Assembly: GCA_030411725.1 (NCBI GenBank)
Contig: MU839827.1
Coordinates: 4,347,027-4,411,026 of the forward strand
Length of the DNA: 64,000 bases
Source of the DNA: Echria macrotheca
Taxonomy: Eukaryota > Ascomycota > Sordariomycetes > Sordariales > Schizotheciaceae
Direction: 5' to 3'
Within the stretch, counting starts at the first letter, position 1, and each line of letters opens with the position of its first letter. The translations under genes were made by a program, and so were the position numbers. The notes beneath the pieces are model-generated. The model worked only from the letters and a program-made list of their open reading frames with translations, ran no database searches and was not told the DNA's origin. Positions 1 to 11,587 of the stretch are shown here, one piece after another.

Positions 1-1343
1 AGCTCGGGGATCATATCCCACTCGAGCTTGTAAGGCGTCGTGTTCACATCCCCAAAGCTGTCCGGGTCGCGCTTGGATGGATCCGGGCTGGTCGTAGCCC
101 ACAGCGTCGGCGCACCGCCGTTGATGGTCCTAGCAAAACGGAGAATGGTGTCGGTGTAGATGTCGCTGGCAAACCGGAGAACCGTGTGGCCGTCTACGCC
201 CGTGTGCTCAAAGTTGATGCCGGCACTCCCGTTCTTGCAGACAATGATCTGGAGCTTGTCGTACCACCGGTTTGTGCACGTGCCGACCTGGACCCCTTTT
301 TCGATCTCGCTCGTTCCGCAGAGCATATTCTGACAGAGCGCAGCCGCCGTCGCCGGCTCGCTGTAGTCGAGACACACAACAAAGAGGGCTGTATCGACAA
401 TATTCAGACAATCAGCGTTGTTGGAACCCGGCTCCCGAGTCAGGACGTCTCTCAGTCCTGACCACACCTTGCGGTTCTCGGTGCTGAGAACACCAAGTGC
501 GCCCTTGGCGGCTTCCTGGATGGGTGTCTGGATGGCATCGTCGATAACGGTCTGAAGGTTGACGGCGATATCCTTCTCGGTCATGATGACGTCCGAGTTG
601 TCGTCCAAGACGTCAAACCAATAAAACTGGCCGTGGCACATGACGATAATGTGCCTCGACTCGGGGTCCTGCTCGATCTGGCAACCGGCATCCGTGGGAA
701 CGCGCGCGGTACCGAATAGCCTAGAATACTGGTACATGTCGAGCGGGACACCCTTGACGGTATCTGGCGGCAGCTCCTCCTTGCGCACAGCTCGGACGAA
801 CTCGAGCGCCGATACGATCAGCGAGGCCGCACGGGTCACCTGGTTGTTGCGGGCCGGAGTCGGATCATCTTCGAGGAGGAAAAAGGGGTTGAGGTTGAGA
901 ACGACGGGGTTGTCGAAGTTGAGGTACGAGTCGTACCAGAACTGCTCAATGTAGCTGGTCCTCCCCTCGGCGTACTTCTTGAGCTTCTCGTTCAGCTCCG
1001 GGCCCTCGCCCCGGAGGAACTCGTCGACGGCGTGCTTCGTGTCGGCATGCTCACGGTTCGACTGGAGCGACTTGAGCGCAGCGAGATATCTCTCACAGGT
1101 CTTCTCGAGATCTGGAATGGGCAGCTTCGGAAGCTTGTCCTGCTGGGCGAATGTGACACCGCCCTTGGGCTTGTCTTCATGGGCCGACATAACGTAATGG
1201 CGGGCCTTGAGGACAGGGCTGACGGTGGGCTTGGGTATCTCTGGGTACTCAGGGATAGAACGTGGGGTCGATGCTAGCTCGGTAGTGGCGAGTGTCTCAC
1301 CAAGAGACCTTGGCAGAGTAAAGATGCGTACTTGGGTCGGCAT
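1..1343 (-). CDS. Carnitine O-acetyltransferase, partial (3' end outside window)
   Basis: Transfers acetyl groups between CoA and carnitine so that acetyl units can move between peroxisome, cytosol and mitochondrion. The frame is open without introns from the ATG at 1343 to the window edge, giving 447 residues of a family usually 600-700 long, so the C-terminal third is missing. The choline/carnitine acyltransferase signature is clear: NFEHTGVDGH carries the catalytic histidine at about residue 380, preceded by the motif LDMYQYSRLFGTARVP and the segment MCHGQFYWFDV. An in-frame stop about 50 bases upstream fixes this ATG as the first. The N-terminus (MPTQVRIFTLPRS) is not a strong mitochondrial presequence and the C-terminus is unseen, so the compartment is open. 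Fungi have several paralogues (FacC-like, YAT-like and the peroxisomal/mitochondrial Cat2 type), and I cannot say which this is. Confidence 0.9.
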   Translation of the reverse strand, partial: MPTQVRIFTLPRSLGETLATTELASTPRSIPEYPEIPKPTVSPVLKARHYVMSAHEDKPKGGVTFAQQDKLPKLPIPDLEKTCERYLAALKSLQSNREHADTKHAVDEFLRGEGPELNEKLKKYAEGRTSYIEQFWYDSYLNFDNPVVLNLNPFFLLEDDPTPARNNQVTRAASLIVSALEFVRAVRKEELPPDTVKGVPLDMYQYSRLFGTARVPTDAGCQIEQDPESRHIIVMCHGQFYWFDVLDDNSDVIMTEKDIAVNLQTVIDDAIQTPIQEAAKGALGVLSTENRKVWSGLRDVLTREPGSNNADCLNIVDTALFVVCLDYSEPATAAALCQNMLCGTSEIEKGVQVGTCTNRWYDKLQIIVCKNGSAGINFEHTGVDGHTVLRFASDIYTDTILRFARTINGGAPTLWATTSPDPSKRDPDSFGDVNTTPYKLEWDMIPE

Positions 1344-4300
1344 TCTCGTCAGTTCAAGCGTAGAGAGGTGAGACGCGGGTGCTGATGTTCAGGCCGCGCA
1401 GAGCTGTGCGGTAGAAGTAGTGGCAGTCCTGGAGACAATAGGGTGGCATTCCACTTGTACTTGCACTTGAAGCTTTGAAATGAGGGAGGCTGAAGACAAG
1501 AACAACAAGCAGGGGCCGGGATCACGGCGGAGGGGGAGGATATAAAAGAGCGAAACACCACCCCACTAGGCGGCGGACGACAAGCACGACCATCCATCTT
1601 GGCAGGTCGGACTGGAGAAACCATGTGGGCGGTTTAGGCTCAGCGACAGACAGCTGACTGATTGGACGTGTGTTGTTCTGAGTGGGTTTGTCTGAGTCCT
1701 CCGCAGGCCCGAACCGTCTATATCGACATGGTTTGATCATCTGCCGAGCACCCCGAGGCCAGCCCGGGTCGAGGAAATAAGAGCGTGTGCAACGTACCCA
1801 GGAAGCAGAGCCTACTGCAGACGCACTGCAGCCGTCAGCAGCGGTCTTGGCCGAATGTAATCTAGACCCAGCGCCGGCGTTTGTGTTTGTCTGGCCTGGG
1901 ATTGAGGAGAGTGTGGGAGGAAGCGGGAACTGGCCCGGTCAGAGTGTAAAAAGGGGCTACTTCACCACCTACTGACCCGGGTCCAAGGTCACTGGTCAGC
2001 TGCCCCTTGCGGTGATGCTGTCGCGCAGCCACACGACCTCTGCAAGTGCCCAGTGCCTGTCAGAGACTGGCAGAGTATTGGAGCTGGAGCTGGAGCCGCC
2101 GCAGAATGACGTTGTAGGCGTCCCCGCGGGGCTTGGCTGGTGGCACCGTCTTATGGATCTCGACAAACCGTCCGAACAGCGTCACTCGGCCCCCCGTCCC
2201 AAAACTCTATTCTCGTTTTCGCAACGCGCCGCCAGCCCGGCCGAAGTCGCCGTATGCGCTGCTGGGTCAGTGGAGTGAGTGGTTTCCGGACCAGAGGATG
2301 TGGGCTGCGGTGGATGCCGCGGACGGTGTTACTCGTCTCCAGACTAGAATGCGACGAGACGAGTATGTGCCTGCTGCAGTGTCCCCGAGGGGAATGGAAG
2401 CCGGAACAGCGGAGGACGTTGCAGGGTAACTGGAGTACCAGGTACCCCACGATCTGAAGACGCCAAGATGCTCCCCACACCCCGCACTGCACGAACCTGG
2501 AAAGAAAAAGAACGTCGCGAATGGACGATGCTGCAAAATCAAATCAGGCGATGCGACGCGTCTGGTGTTGGTTCTGGAAGAGTTCCAGACAGCTGCCGTT
2601 CGACACGACGAGGCAAATGCGCCTGCGACTTTACCCTTGGCCCGCCTGATGCAGCACTGACGGTTGGTGCCGCAGCTTGATGTGCGGTTGTAGTGGCATG
2701 ACGAAAGACATGTGAAGGCCGTTTCCCCGCATGTCCATGTTGGGGCAGGCTCCAATGCCGGCCGAACGGATGGATATCTGGCACCAATGTTAATTCGGTC
2801 TTGGCTTCGTAAATGTTTGATAGTGCGGATTGTTATTGTTCGAGTTCCATAATTCCCGGTACTGGAGCACAAGACAAGCATTCCCCCGTACTGGGCTCCG
2901 ATAGCGCGAGTCTAGCGAGTTGCTGGTTATCACGAGGAAGATAGGTAGCCCTCGTGTCTTCTCCATTTCTCCCAGTGATAATGCCCGCATACCCGATTCG
3001 CCGGCTCTCCAGCCGGCGTCAACCCGGATCGCAGCAGAGGTAATTCGTCTGTGGAAAGGGGTCAGCCTGTTTGCTGTTCGAGACTGCCCGTCATCTCGGT
3101 TGTCTCCTATTGGCTGGTTACAAAAGCCACCAGTTCGGCGTCAGCTTCGGTCTAGGCGGGGGCTTCGTCCGTTGATCCGAACTGCACCAACTGCAGCCAT
3201 TCTGTATACTACTCCAGCTGTGTTCCGCTGTCATCTCCCAACTGCGGTACTTGGACGCTGGTTCTGGCCAGCTGGGTCTCCCTAGTTGCCTGGCACCCCA
3301 ACAGGCCCGGTACCGGGTTGGCTTTTGGCATCCCTCCGTTGTCGCCGGATAGTCCTGCTCTTCATGCCTAATGCTTGCCGGTGTCTCGATCAGTTTTGAT
3401 CTTTGGTTGGCGGCATATGAGACGAGGAGGCCTACTCTGCAGGCTATGAGTTTGGGTGTCATCCAATGTCCCCCCGCCTTTAATGGATAGGTATGGCCCA
3501 AGAACAGTATCTTCGGACGACACGTGGAGTCGGTTGCTCCTGGCAATGACTTCACTGACACCGGGGAATCCCAACAGCCGTTTTATTTGGTCATATCGGG
3601 GATATATTGCGAGCCCGAGGCCGAGCAGAGCGGGCATGACCATGTTACTCCGCCTTGAAATATGGGAGAAGATATTTCCACGTGACGCGGTATACGAGTT
3701 GGCAGACACAGCTCAAGGCAGCCCCAAGTCGCCGTCACCGGCGATTACAGTTTGCAAGGCGGTGTCATTGCTGTCTATCATGTTTTCCCCGTGTCAACGC
3801 AGGGTTAGCGTCAGAAAACAGTTTTCTTTTTTTGATCAAAAGTAAAGAAGATCCCCCCGTGACATATTGGTCTGGTCAGGGTCTGCTTGGCCTGACCGTT
3901 GCAGTGGACGTCTGGACAGCAGGCTCAACAGGTCTTGAGGGAGCCGAGCGATTCTCGAATTTCTGATGCCGAGCAAGGGATTCTGAGGTAAGTTTGGGAT
4001 GGCTCGTTGACTCAATATTCAGACTCAAATTGGCAGGAAGTTCAAGTCAAGGCTCAAGTTTAAACTCTGGATCCACGATATCTCCCCTTTACGATTCTGA
4101 GGCCAGAGGGGCCAATGAATTGGTCAATTTAAATCAAGTGTTCAAATCACAACCTGAATATCCTTCAGAGCTTTAGCCGTCGACGCTTAGCTTCCAAATC
4201 AACCACCCCTGAGTGCAAAACAATGTACAGCCAGTGTAACACAGTATATACACATCCAGATGGAGTTGCCCCCTCACGGCTGTGAGTGTCTCTCCTCACT

Positions 4301-4637
4301 GCAGCATTACCCCTCACCGCCTTCCCGCCTTCTGGACGACACACAAACAGCCACAGCAGATAGACACGACACCCCACCTTTGACATGCATATCTTGGATC
4401 CAAAGATAGCTATGTCTCATTCTGAGCCTCCATACCCAACCTCACCTCCCATGATCAAAACCTTGAAGCTCAAAACCTAAGAAATCACCACTCCCACTCC
4501 GAACCCCCTTGGGAACCACATACTCGCAACCAGCTCTCAGCCAACAAAAGCCCAGCGCAACAACAAAATTATGCAATAACCTTTTTTAATCCAACCCTTG
4601 AAAAACCAAAAACACCAAAAAAAAACACACAGACAAA
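1344..4637. other. Intergenic region, 3.3 kb, no supported gene
   Basis: Stretch between the divergent carnitine acetyltransferase and 2EXR genes. Open frames are short or lack coherent protein character. A TATAAA-like string lies near 1541. The 3.9-4.4 kb part is more AT-rich, and the last 100 bases before the 2EXR start are A-rich, like a fungal 5' leader. No RNA gene or repeat recognised. Confidence 0.6.
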
Positions 4638-5516
4638 ATGTTCGAATCCTGGTACGCCCGCCACGATGAAAAAACAAAATTCTGGCTCGAATTCCAAGTC
4701 ATATCCGACGGCTTCTCCTCAACGACCCCCTCAACCCCTTCCTCAACAACCCCCCAAACCACACCGCCAACAACAACAACCCCCTCAACAACAACTCCCA
4801 CAGAATTCACCCTCTTCCCCTCCCTCCCCGCCGAACTCCGCCTCAAAATCTGGGAAGAACTCCTAACCCCCCGCGTAATCCTAATCACCTGCCTAGACTC
4901 GCGCTTCCTGCCCACAAAACGCGCCCAGCTATCCCACCGCCCCTCCCTCCCCCCAGTCCCCATCCTCCTCCACATCTGCCGCGAATCCCGCGCCCTAGCC
5001 CTCCGACACTACGAGCTCACCTTCGCCTGGAAACTCCCTCCGCGCCTCGCAGCCCCCGAAGCGGGCGCCGCAGGCCCGCTCTCGGGCCCGGCACGTACCT
5101 GGTTCAACTTCCGCCTCGACTGCGTCCTGCTCCTAGGCGAGCTCGAGCCCTTCGACGCCTACGGCTTCAACTCGCCCATGGTTTATTTCCTCCGCAAAGA
5201 GGACACGCGGCGGGTGCGCCACGTCGCCGTCGCCTACGAGGAGCTCCACCTGGGCGTGTACGAGGGCGAGCACATCTTCGGGAGCCTGTTCCATGTCGTC
5301 GACCGCTTCGCCGCCGCCGAGAGGTTGCTTATTACTTCCACGGAACGCGATGCCGAGGTGCGCGATCTGGTCCTGCCCGCGGCGGATAATGTCATCCAGA
5401 AGCTGTGGATGGCTTGGGTCAGCGGGACGTCCGTGGTCACCTCGTCGCTGGCTAGCAAGCAGATCCTCATGATTCGTGAGGACGAGCTGGCCTCCTTCAT
5501 TGCTCACCACGCCTAA
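4638..5516 (+). CDS. 2EXR-domain protein (F-box-like fungal family)
   Basis: Single-exon 292-residue protein. After a Ser/Thr/Pro low-complexity linker (residues about 27-55, runs of STTP and TTPP) comes FPSLPAELRLKIWEE, the first signature of the fungal 2EXR domain. About 45 residues later comes the second, PPVPILLHICRESRALALRHY. The rest (LDCVLLLGEL, VYFLRKED, VRHVAVAYEEL) follows the usual layout, in which residues after the domain report on altitude-like beta strands. The family is greatly expanded in Pezizomycotina and has no assigned biochemical role. A resemblance of its first helix to F-boxes has suggested protein-protein adaptor functions, which is inference. The ATG at 4638 follows an A-rich leader and is the first in frame. 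Confidence 0.85.
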   Translation: MFESWYARHDEKTKFWLEFQVISDGFSSTTPSTPSSTTPQTTPPTTTTPSTTTPTEFTLFPSLPAELRLKIWEELLTPRVILITCLDSRFLPTKRAQLSHRPSLPPVPILLHICRESRALALRHYELTFAWKLPPRLAAPEAGAAGPLSGPARTWFNFRLDCVLLLGELEPFDAYGFNSPMVYFLRKEDTRRVRHVAVAYEELHLGVYEGEHIFGSLFHVVDRFAAAERLLITSTERDAEVRDLVLPAADNVIQKLWMAWVSGTSVVTSSLASKQILMIREDELASFIAHHA

Positions 5517-8500
5517 TTGTCATCGGACCAGAACGACTGAGAGAAAAATCGCGTGTGCTGAGATTTCTTGCCTACGCCAGACGATACAAAAGTGTCTAGA
5601 CTGCTCGACAGGCCTCACCATTACATCGGGGCGGCCAACCACCCGTCCCACCCATCAAAGGCAACCGTGAGTGACATCCTCTTCCCACCCCACCTTTTGT
5701 TTGCGCCTTGAGGCCCCAAGAGCTATTATACGGCTAACCCATCTCTTCAGGAAACAAAATTGGAAAAGGCTTGAGAAAACGTTACAGTGAAAACCATCTT
5801 CGGTTGCGATACCCATTCATGACATTGCTTCATCACCCAAAACTCCTTCCAGTGCGCATTACGTACACTCCTCGCTTGGATGGCGTGACCTTGGTCGACC
5901 GTAATGCTCCCCGACATGGTGTGGTCGCCCTGCCGCGGACGCATTTTGGTCAATTGCCGAAGGTGGCGCCATTCCGCGGCCCGGCCCGTCGTCGATCAAG
6001 AGGATCGATCCACTCCGGGGCGGCAGGGATGATCGGCTTTCCTCTTTCTGTCTCCCATACCACGTTCGGCGCCCTCCCCCTCGGCAGCTAGTACTCTGGC
6101 TCCGGAGGATTCGGCGTCGGAGGACTAGGCCGAGGAGGCGGGTTAGGCTTTCCTTCGCCAACACACGTCCGACTCGACATGCCGTATGGTTTCGTCATCT
6201 AGTCAAGATAAAAGCAATTAGTCAGAGCCGCGCTTCACAGCCAACCATGTGGCCTGCTTACGGTGAACCGGGGCTGACCGGACTGGGTAGGACAGCGGGC
6301 CGGCGGGCGGCAGCAGCACGGGTATCGTGGACCTGGGTCTGGTTTGGTCGGGTGATAGGACGAGGGCCGTTGGATCGGTCCAGGATGTGAATAGCTTTGG
6401 CTCTAGCTCGACAAAGGCAGAAGTCTGGACCCGGAACTAGCTGGCCATCGACCAGTCTTTAAAGATAACCGGCCCATGGCCCCCCCGCCCGTCACCAGCC
6501 CGCGGAGGGGTCTGAGCCAACACGGATGTTCTGCAAAGGGGGACGGCGAGAAGACTCACTCGCCCACCAGCTGACAGATTGGCCCGTCCGGAGCTAAGAC
6601 GGCGCGTTCCTATGGGAGAGCTTGCCGAGGAGAGCTGCACGTGGCGTCTACTCCCCTTCCAGTAGTTTGATCGCCGGAGGGTCGTGGTGGTGGGTAGTCG
6701 TCGCTAAGATGTGCATCTTTTCGAGAGGCTTGTTGCCGTTTTGGGGCACATTGTGATGGGGGGAATATAAGAGACCGCAACGCACGGGTAAACCACATTC
6801 CTGATGATTGCGGAACGTCCTCTGGCCTGTCACTCGTCCTTGGACGTCGACGGATGCCTTGATCAGCTAGACAGGGGTACGGACGCTGCGAACCCCGGCG
6901 GCCTTGCTCAGGTGATGGATCGCGGGAGAGCGATGTTGGCAGGTTGAGAGGGGACGTGAGGGGGCCTATATTATTAAAGGGCACGTCTTAAGCCCACCCG
7001 TTAGGCCACACCCGGCGCTTTGTCCCTATGACACCGAGAACGCACAGTGCTGGATCCCCACGACCGCTGCAGCCGGGCGTTGCTGCGCCCGTGTGTCCCG
7101 CCTTGCTGTCGAGCTGCTGCTGCCGCCGTTACTGTCGGGACGGCGCCAAGCCTCTACGGGGCGGGACTGGGAGTCTTGGATTTCCCACGCCCGTCGTCAT
7201 CGTTTCGAAGGCGCACGTCTCCGGAGAAAATGGGACGGTGCGAGGCAGTTTAGACGGGTGAGCTCCTGGTCAGGCATACAATTCCCTTGGCTGATCCCGG
7301 GCCGCCCGTGTCCAGCGTCCACCAACCCGTCTCCCGTCTCCTGTCGAGAGCTGGTAAACCCCCACCCAACGGGTCCTTGACCTCCACCGTGGACCGCGCG
7401 ATGACACGAGCTCGACTGGTCACTTTGGACGGATGGGGGTATGGGCTTCCCGGAAGACGAGGCGCCGTAAGTGTTATGATGGGCGAGGAGAGGGAGGGCA
7501 TGCAGGTAGGGATTTGTCAGAGCCACTCAACCTGTTCTGGCGACGACCGCATCCTCGGCCGGCAACCATTGAAACCACGACCCATCCGAGAACAACAACG
7601 AAGCCTCATCTGCCTGTCAGACGCCGACATGACGCCTTGTCAAGTCCTTCCCTTCTCGTCCTCTCGCAGCACCCGGGCCGGTGTGGTGCGATTGTCCGGT
7701 GTGCGTCGCGGCCAACCACAGGGCAACTTGCCTTGGGTGTTTCTTCCCTCCCCTGGCCGGTCTCCTCCCAGACCCTCCCCTCGGTCTGCTCGTTCCTCCA
7801 TCCTGAGCCAGCCACTCGACTGCCTGCTCCTACGCGGTATGCATCGGGTGGGATTTGGGGATTCCGTCTCCACCGCGCCGACGGGAGAGGGCCAGCGCGT
7901 GTCGGGCGTGGATCTCAGCTCGTTCCTGACCAGATTAGCCCGTTTGAACTCTGCGGCCCTTCGGTACCGCTGGACGCGCCCACGGTGCCTGGTTGTGCCT
8001 GTAGCTGCACCCCCCAGGACGAGGTGCGTCGGAATGGGCGATGTTTCACACTTTCGTCCGTGGGAGCCACGTGCGGGCCGTTTGGCGGGAGCCAGCCTTG
8101 GTAGCCCGGGCGGGCGCGGCGGCAGTAGCAGTAGCAGCAGCAGCAGCGACGAAAATGTGGGTAAATAAAAAGAATCATGGGCCTGCTGGGTGGGCGATTG
8201 GATCGACGGCGGAAGAAAACGTCTGGTCGCGCCGTACCACTCGGAGTCGCGCCATCTGCGACGGAAAACGATCAGTGAGAATCCCGACGGGTGCACACAC
8301 ACATTGCTGGAGCTGCCATCCGGATCGGAGCCAGGAGGATTGTGCCTCGGGCGGGGCGACTGGTCAGAAAATCAGTCGTCGGGATCGTGTCGAGACTTTT
8401 TTTGAGTTTGGACCTGGCCCTATCTGACAAGAGGTCAAAGCTCCGGCCGCCTTCTTTTCCTGCCGCAAAGTTCCAGGTGCAGGTGTTGGCGCCGCGCCGC

Positions 8501-9395
8501 GCACCGGTTGCCAGCCGGTTGGCAGCGATTGGCGATTTGGCGATTTGGCGACCGGGACAGGCAGGCCTGAGCACGTTTCTAGAAGGCTTCCCTCTGTCTC
8601 TTCCCGCCCTTTCCCTTTTCCCTGCTTGTCGCAGACAGGCCCTGTCTCAAGATCCCGATCCGTAACCTCGCACCGAGGTTTGGTCCACCACGACGCTACG
8701 ACACTGCGACGCTGCGCACAACCCTTGGGGATTTATTCTCTCGGGCCCGTCGCCGCGTCTGAGACGGTGTCAAAGAGGAAAAAAAGACTTGATGGACGTG
8801 CATGACGACGGCGGCGGCCCTTGCAGCCCGCTGCACGACTTCATCTCCCACCCGTCCAGCTCGCCATCGGCCATCCATCCCAGCCCTCGCGCCATGTCGC
8901 GGCCGAGTGGTTCCGGCTGCGGCGTGCAGCAGATTCCGATACGACGTAGTCGCGGCTCCCTCGCAGTACAATACGTACAATACAACGTGGGATTGAGTGC
9001 CCCTCCAAAGACGTTGGCGGGGTGTTGTTTTCCCTTCTGCCGAGCCTCCGACTCCACGAGGACGAGGCTTCAACAACAAAAACCCTCAAATCCCGCCCTC
9101 GCTTGCTGCGGAAAAGGTGGACTTGTCACTTGTTGTCTGGCACCCCGCGTTTGCTTGGCATTCTCGAGTCAAGATGACGGAGAAGGACGGCGAATGCGAC
9201 AGTCGAGATGTCAAGTTTGTCGTGCTACTCCACTAACACATGTGAAAATGCCCGTAGCGGGTGCTTCCATCCACCCGAGAACCCCGTGAGCATATGCCAT
9301 AAGACCACCACCGCTAGTCATCTCGCGTCCAAGTGAGAGGGGATAGTTTCTTCAGACCTCACCACCGCTCGCAAAATCGAATTCGGGTATCAAAA
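5517..9395. other. Intergenic region, 3.9 kb, no confident gene
   Basis: GC-rich stretch in which several frames stay open on both strands at once because stops are rare; none reads like a conserved protein. On the minus strand, strong intron-like signals around 6199-6261 join two short open pieces ending in a Pro-rich tail (see findings). The last 600 bases are probably promoter and leader of the SET gene. Confidence 0.5.
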
Positions 9396-10397
9396 ATGGC
9401 CGCTTCTCCCCTTAAGCCGCACTGGGTCCAGCCCTCGCACCCGGATATCCAGGAGGTCATCATCAACGAGGCCGAGTTCACCTCGAAAAGCCTCTCCAGG
9501 GTGGCTCTCCCGCCTTGGGGGCTATTTGCCAGGCTGGATTTTCCGCCCTGTACGCTGGCCAGGGAACCAACATATGCCACGGTCCAGATGAGCCGCGACA
9601 TGCATCTGAACCTCAACAGCGACCTGCTGTACATTAATCACTCATGCGAGCCCTCTCTCGTTTGTGCCTCTCCTGTCCATCGTTCTGTTCAGGCCGGCCG
9701 TTGACACGATGCTCTCTCTTCGACGCAACTCCAGATATTCGACATGACCCGCCTCGTCGTCATCGCTGGCCCGAAAGGTCTCCAGCCCGGCGACGAGCTG
9801 ACAGTCGGTCTCTCTTCTCTCACAACCCTTGCGCCTTTCCGTAAAAAAAACCGTCCTGATTGATTTTTTCTGTGTGGAATTTAGTTCTTTTATCCCTCGA
9901 CCGAGTGGACCATGGCCCAGCCGTTCGACTGCCTCTGCGGCGAGAAGACGTGTCGCGGCCGCATCAGCGGCGCCGCCGACATGTCGGACGACCAGCTCCG
10001 CGGCATGCTGCTGAATAAGCACATCTACGAGCTGCTCGACGAGCGCAAGGCCCTCGAGGCCGCCGCGAGCCGGCAGGCGTCTGAGAATGGCGCCGCCGGC
10101 GGGACAGAGGAGGAGGTCAAGATCGACGGGGAGAGTTTGCGGCGTATAGCGACGGAGCTGGGTGAGGCTACCCGGCGTGCCCAGGAGGCTCTGCGTGCTC
10201 TTGAAGCTGTTCAGCGCCAGCAGAATGGGCTCACTAAGAAGGTTAACGGGAAGGGATCCGCTAACGGCTCGCACCACGGGGCCGAGAAGTTTCCGGCTCA
10301 GGAGGCAAGCCCCGGTGCTGTTGACGGCTCCCTGCGGCGCGGTCCGACGTCACGCGAGCTGAGCGGCGAGATGGGTGGAGATACGTCAGTCTATTGA
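9396..10397 (+). CDS. SET-domain protein with post-SET cysteines (putative lysine methyltransferase)
   Basis: Three exons: 9396-9659, 9735-9803 and 9885-10397, giving 281 residues. Both introns (75 and 81 bases) restore the SET core. Exon 1 ends with NHSCEPSL (residues 81-88), exon 2 supplies the next strands, and the exon 2-3 junction rebuilds GDELTFFYPSTEW, whose tyrosine is the usual catalytic-site residue. A post-SET Cys-x-Cys-x4-Cys (CLCGEKTC, residues 127-134) plus the NHSC cysteine can complete a zinc site. The N-terminal half of the SET fold is short. The C-terminus (about 130 residues) is polar, with a predicted helix around RRIATELGEATRRAQEALRAL, and probably disordered beyond it. 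Substrate unknown. A start 63 bases upstream at 9333 is in frame; 9396 was preferred for its CAAAAATGG context. Confidence 0.82.
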
Positions 10398-10622
10398 CTA
10401 CAGTGCCGTTGTGTGAACGGATTCGGTTCCGTACACCACGGCAGATAGAGGGGGGTTTCTGTTTGATTCCCTCCCACGCCCGAATTGATATTGCCTTTCC
10501 AACCACTAACGCCAATACCCATGCCGTAAATAGTACATACAAGTGACTGTGACACACCCTGTATCGTACTTTGATCGTCCCTCTCTGTGTCATCAAGCTC
10601 CTTCCACCGGTAGCCATGGTCA

Positions 10623-11587
10623 TCACCTATCCCTCCTCGTAAATGCCGGACAAGGACTCTGATCAGACCCCTTCATCCCGCCCAACAACCAATCCGTCAA
10701 GCCCACCACCTTGGCCCCGACACCCTTCTCCCACTGCCCGCTCTCCTGGGAATGCTCAATCGTATGACTCAGAATCCGTCCCTGGTCGTCGAAATCGAAG
10801 AAAAACAGCCCAGTAAAGCCCTTCCCCTTCTCCCCGACCGCCTGCGCACCGCCCACCGGCGCTTTATACCCGCCCTCTCCCTCGCTCTTACTCTCCGCAT
10901 TACTCCCCCCATTCAAAAAGGGCAATCCCCAGCTCTTGCCCCCGGCCGTCCGCCACCGCACGACGAGCTGCTCGCCCACGGCTCCCGGCGCCCGGCTTTG
11001 GTTCGGAACGGAAACCATGCGCTCCGAGAGGATCTCCAGGCGGACGTTGCCGACGATGGGCACGCGGTTCCAGGCTATCGGGGACGACCAGAGGGCGGCG
11101 ATGTAGGCTACGCGGCCTGTGACGACGGGGAGGTGCGGGTGCGTCGCGGGGAAGAGGTGGAGGGTTATGTTGGGGTTGAGGATGTCCTGCGGGAGGGGCG
11201 TTTGGAGGAGCGTTGGGAGGCGGTCTTGGAGGATGCGGAGGGCTTTTGTGGCGGGATCTGTTAGTTATTTGGGGGGGAAGAGGGAGGGAGGGAAACGTAC
11301 TCTTGCCGAGTCTGACTATTCGGTCATTATCTGGCGGCTTTTCGCTGCCGGGGTTTGTCGGGTTCGGGGCTGGGTCGCTTGATCGGAGGGGGAAGTTGGC
11401 GTTGAACCAGACTGTTGAGAGCTCGTAGTGATTAGTTGCTGCTGGGCGTCGTGATGCTGCTCGGGGTGTCGCGGGGGCTTCGGCGCAGCGCGGAGGTCGT
11501 CGTGAGAGCCATTGTGGTGCTGCTGGCTGTCTTGCCGCTATGGTTGTTGCTGTCTGGGGAGCCCGCAGTATCTTTGTCGGGGCGGAC
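10623..11587 (-). CDS. Conserved small protein, tentatively C6orf136/DUF2358-like, probably mitochondrial
   Basis: Two exons joined across an intron at roughly 11261-11295 (donor GTACGT, acceptor AACAG), which converts two frames into one protein of about 310 residues. Exon 1 begins with an Arg- and Ala-rich N-terminus (KILRAPQTATTIAARQ, then several RR pairs) consistent with a mitochondrial presequence. After the junction comes a helical stretch with LRILQDRLPTLLQ, then VAYIAALWSSPIAWNRVPI, a strand-rich region with LVVRWRT, and the C-terminal FFFDFDDQGRILSHTIEH. The order (helix, partner-grasping strands, VRW, FD..G.I..H) resembles the DUF2358 / C6orf136 fold, an NTF2-like family with no known biochemical role. 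That family assignment is from memory of its pattern and is tentative. The ATG at 11587 is the first in the exon 1 frame. Confidence 0.6.

Noticed and set aside
2267..2881. 204-codon open frame on minus strand
   Set aside because: Composition is random-like (Ser, Arg, Thr, Cys), no domain or signal peptide, and it overlaps open frames on the other strand.
7287..8168. 293-codon open frame on plus strand, with 223-codon and 220-codon frames overlapping in other frames and on minus strand
   Set aside because: Simultaneous openness of several frames reflects high GC; sequence is Arg/Ser/Pro-rich without motifs, and no splice or homology cue supports any of them.
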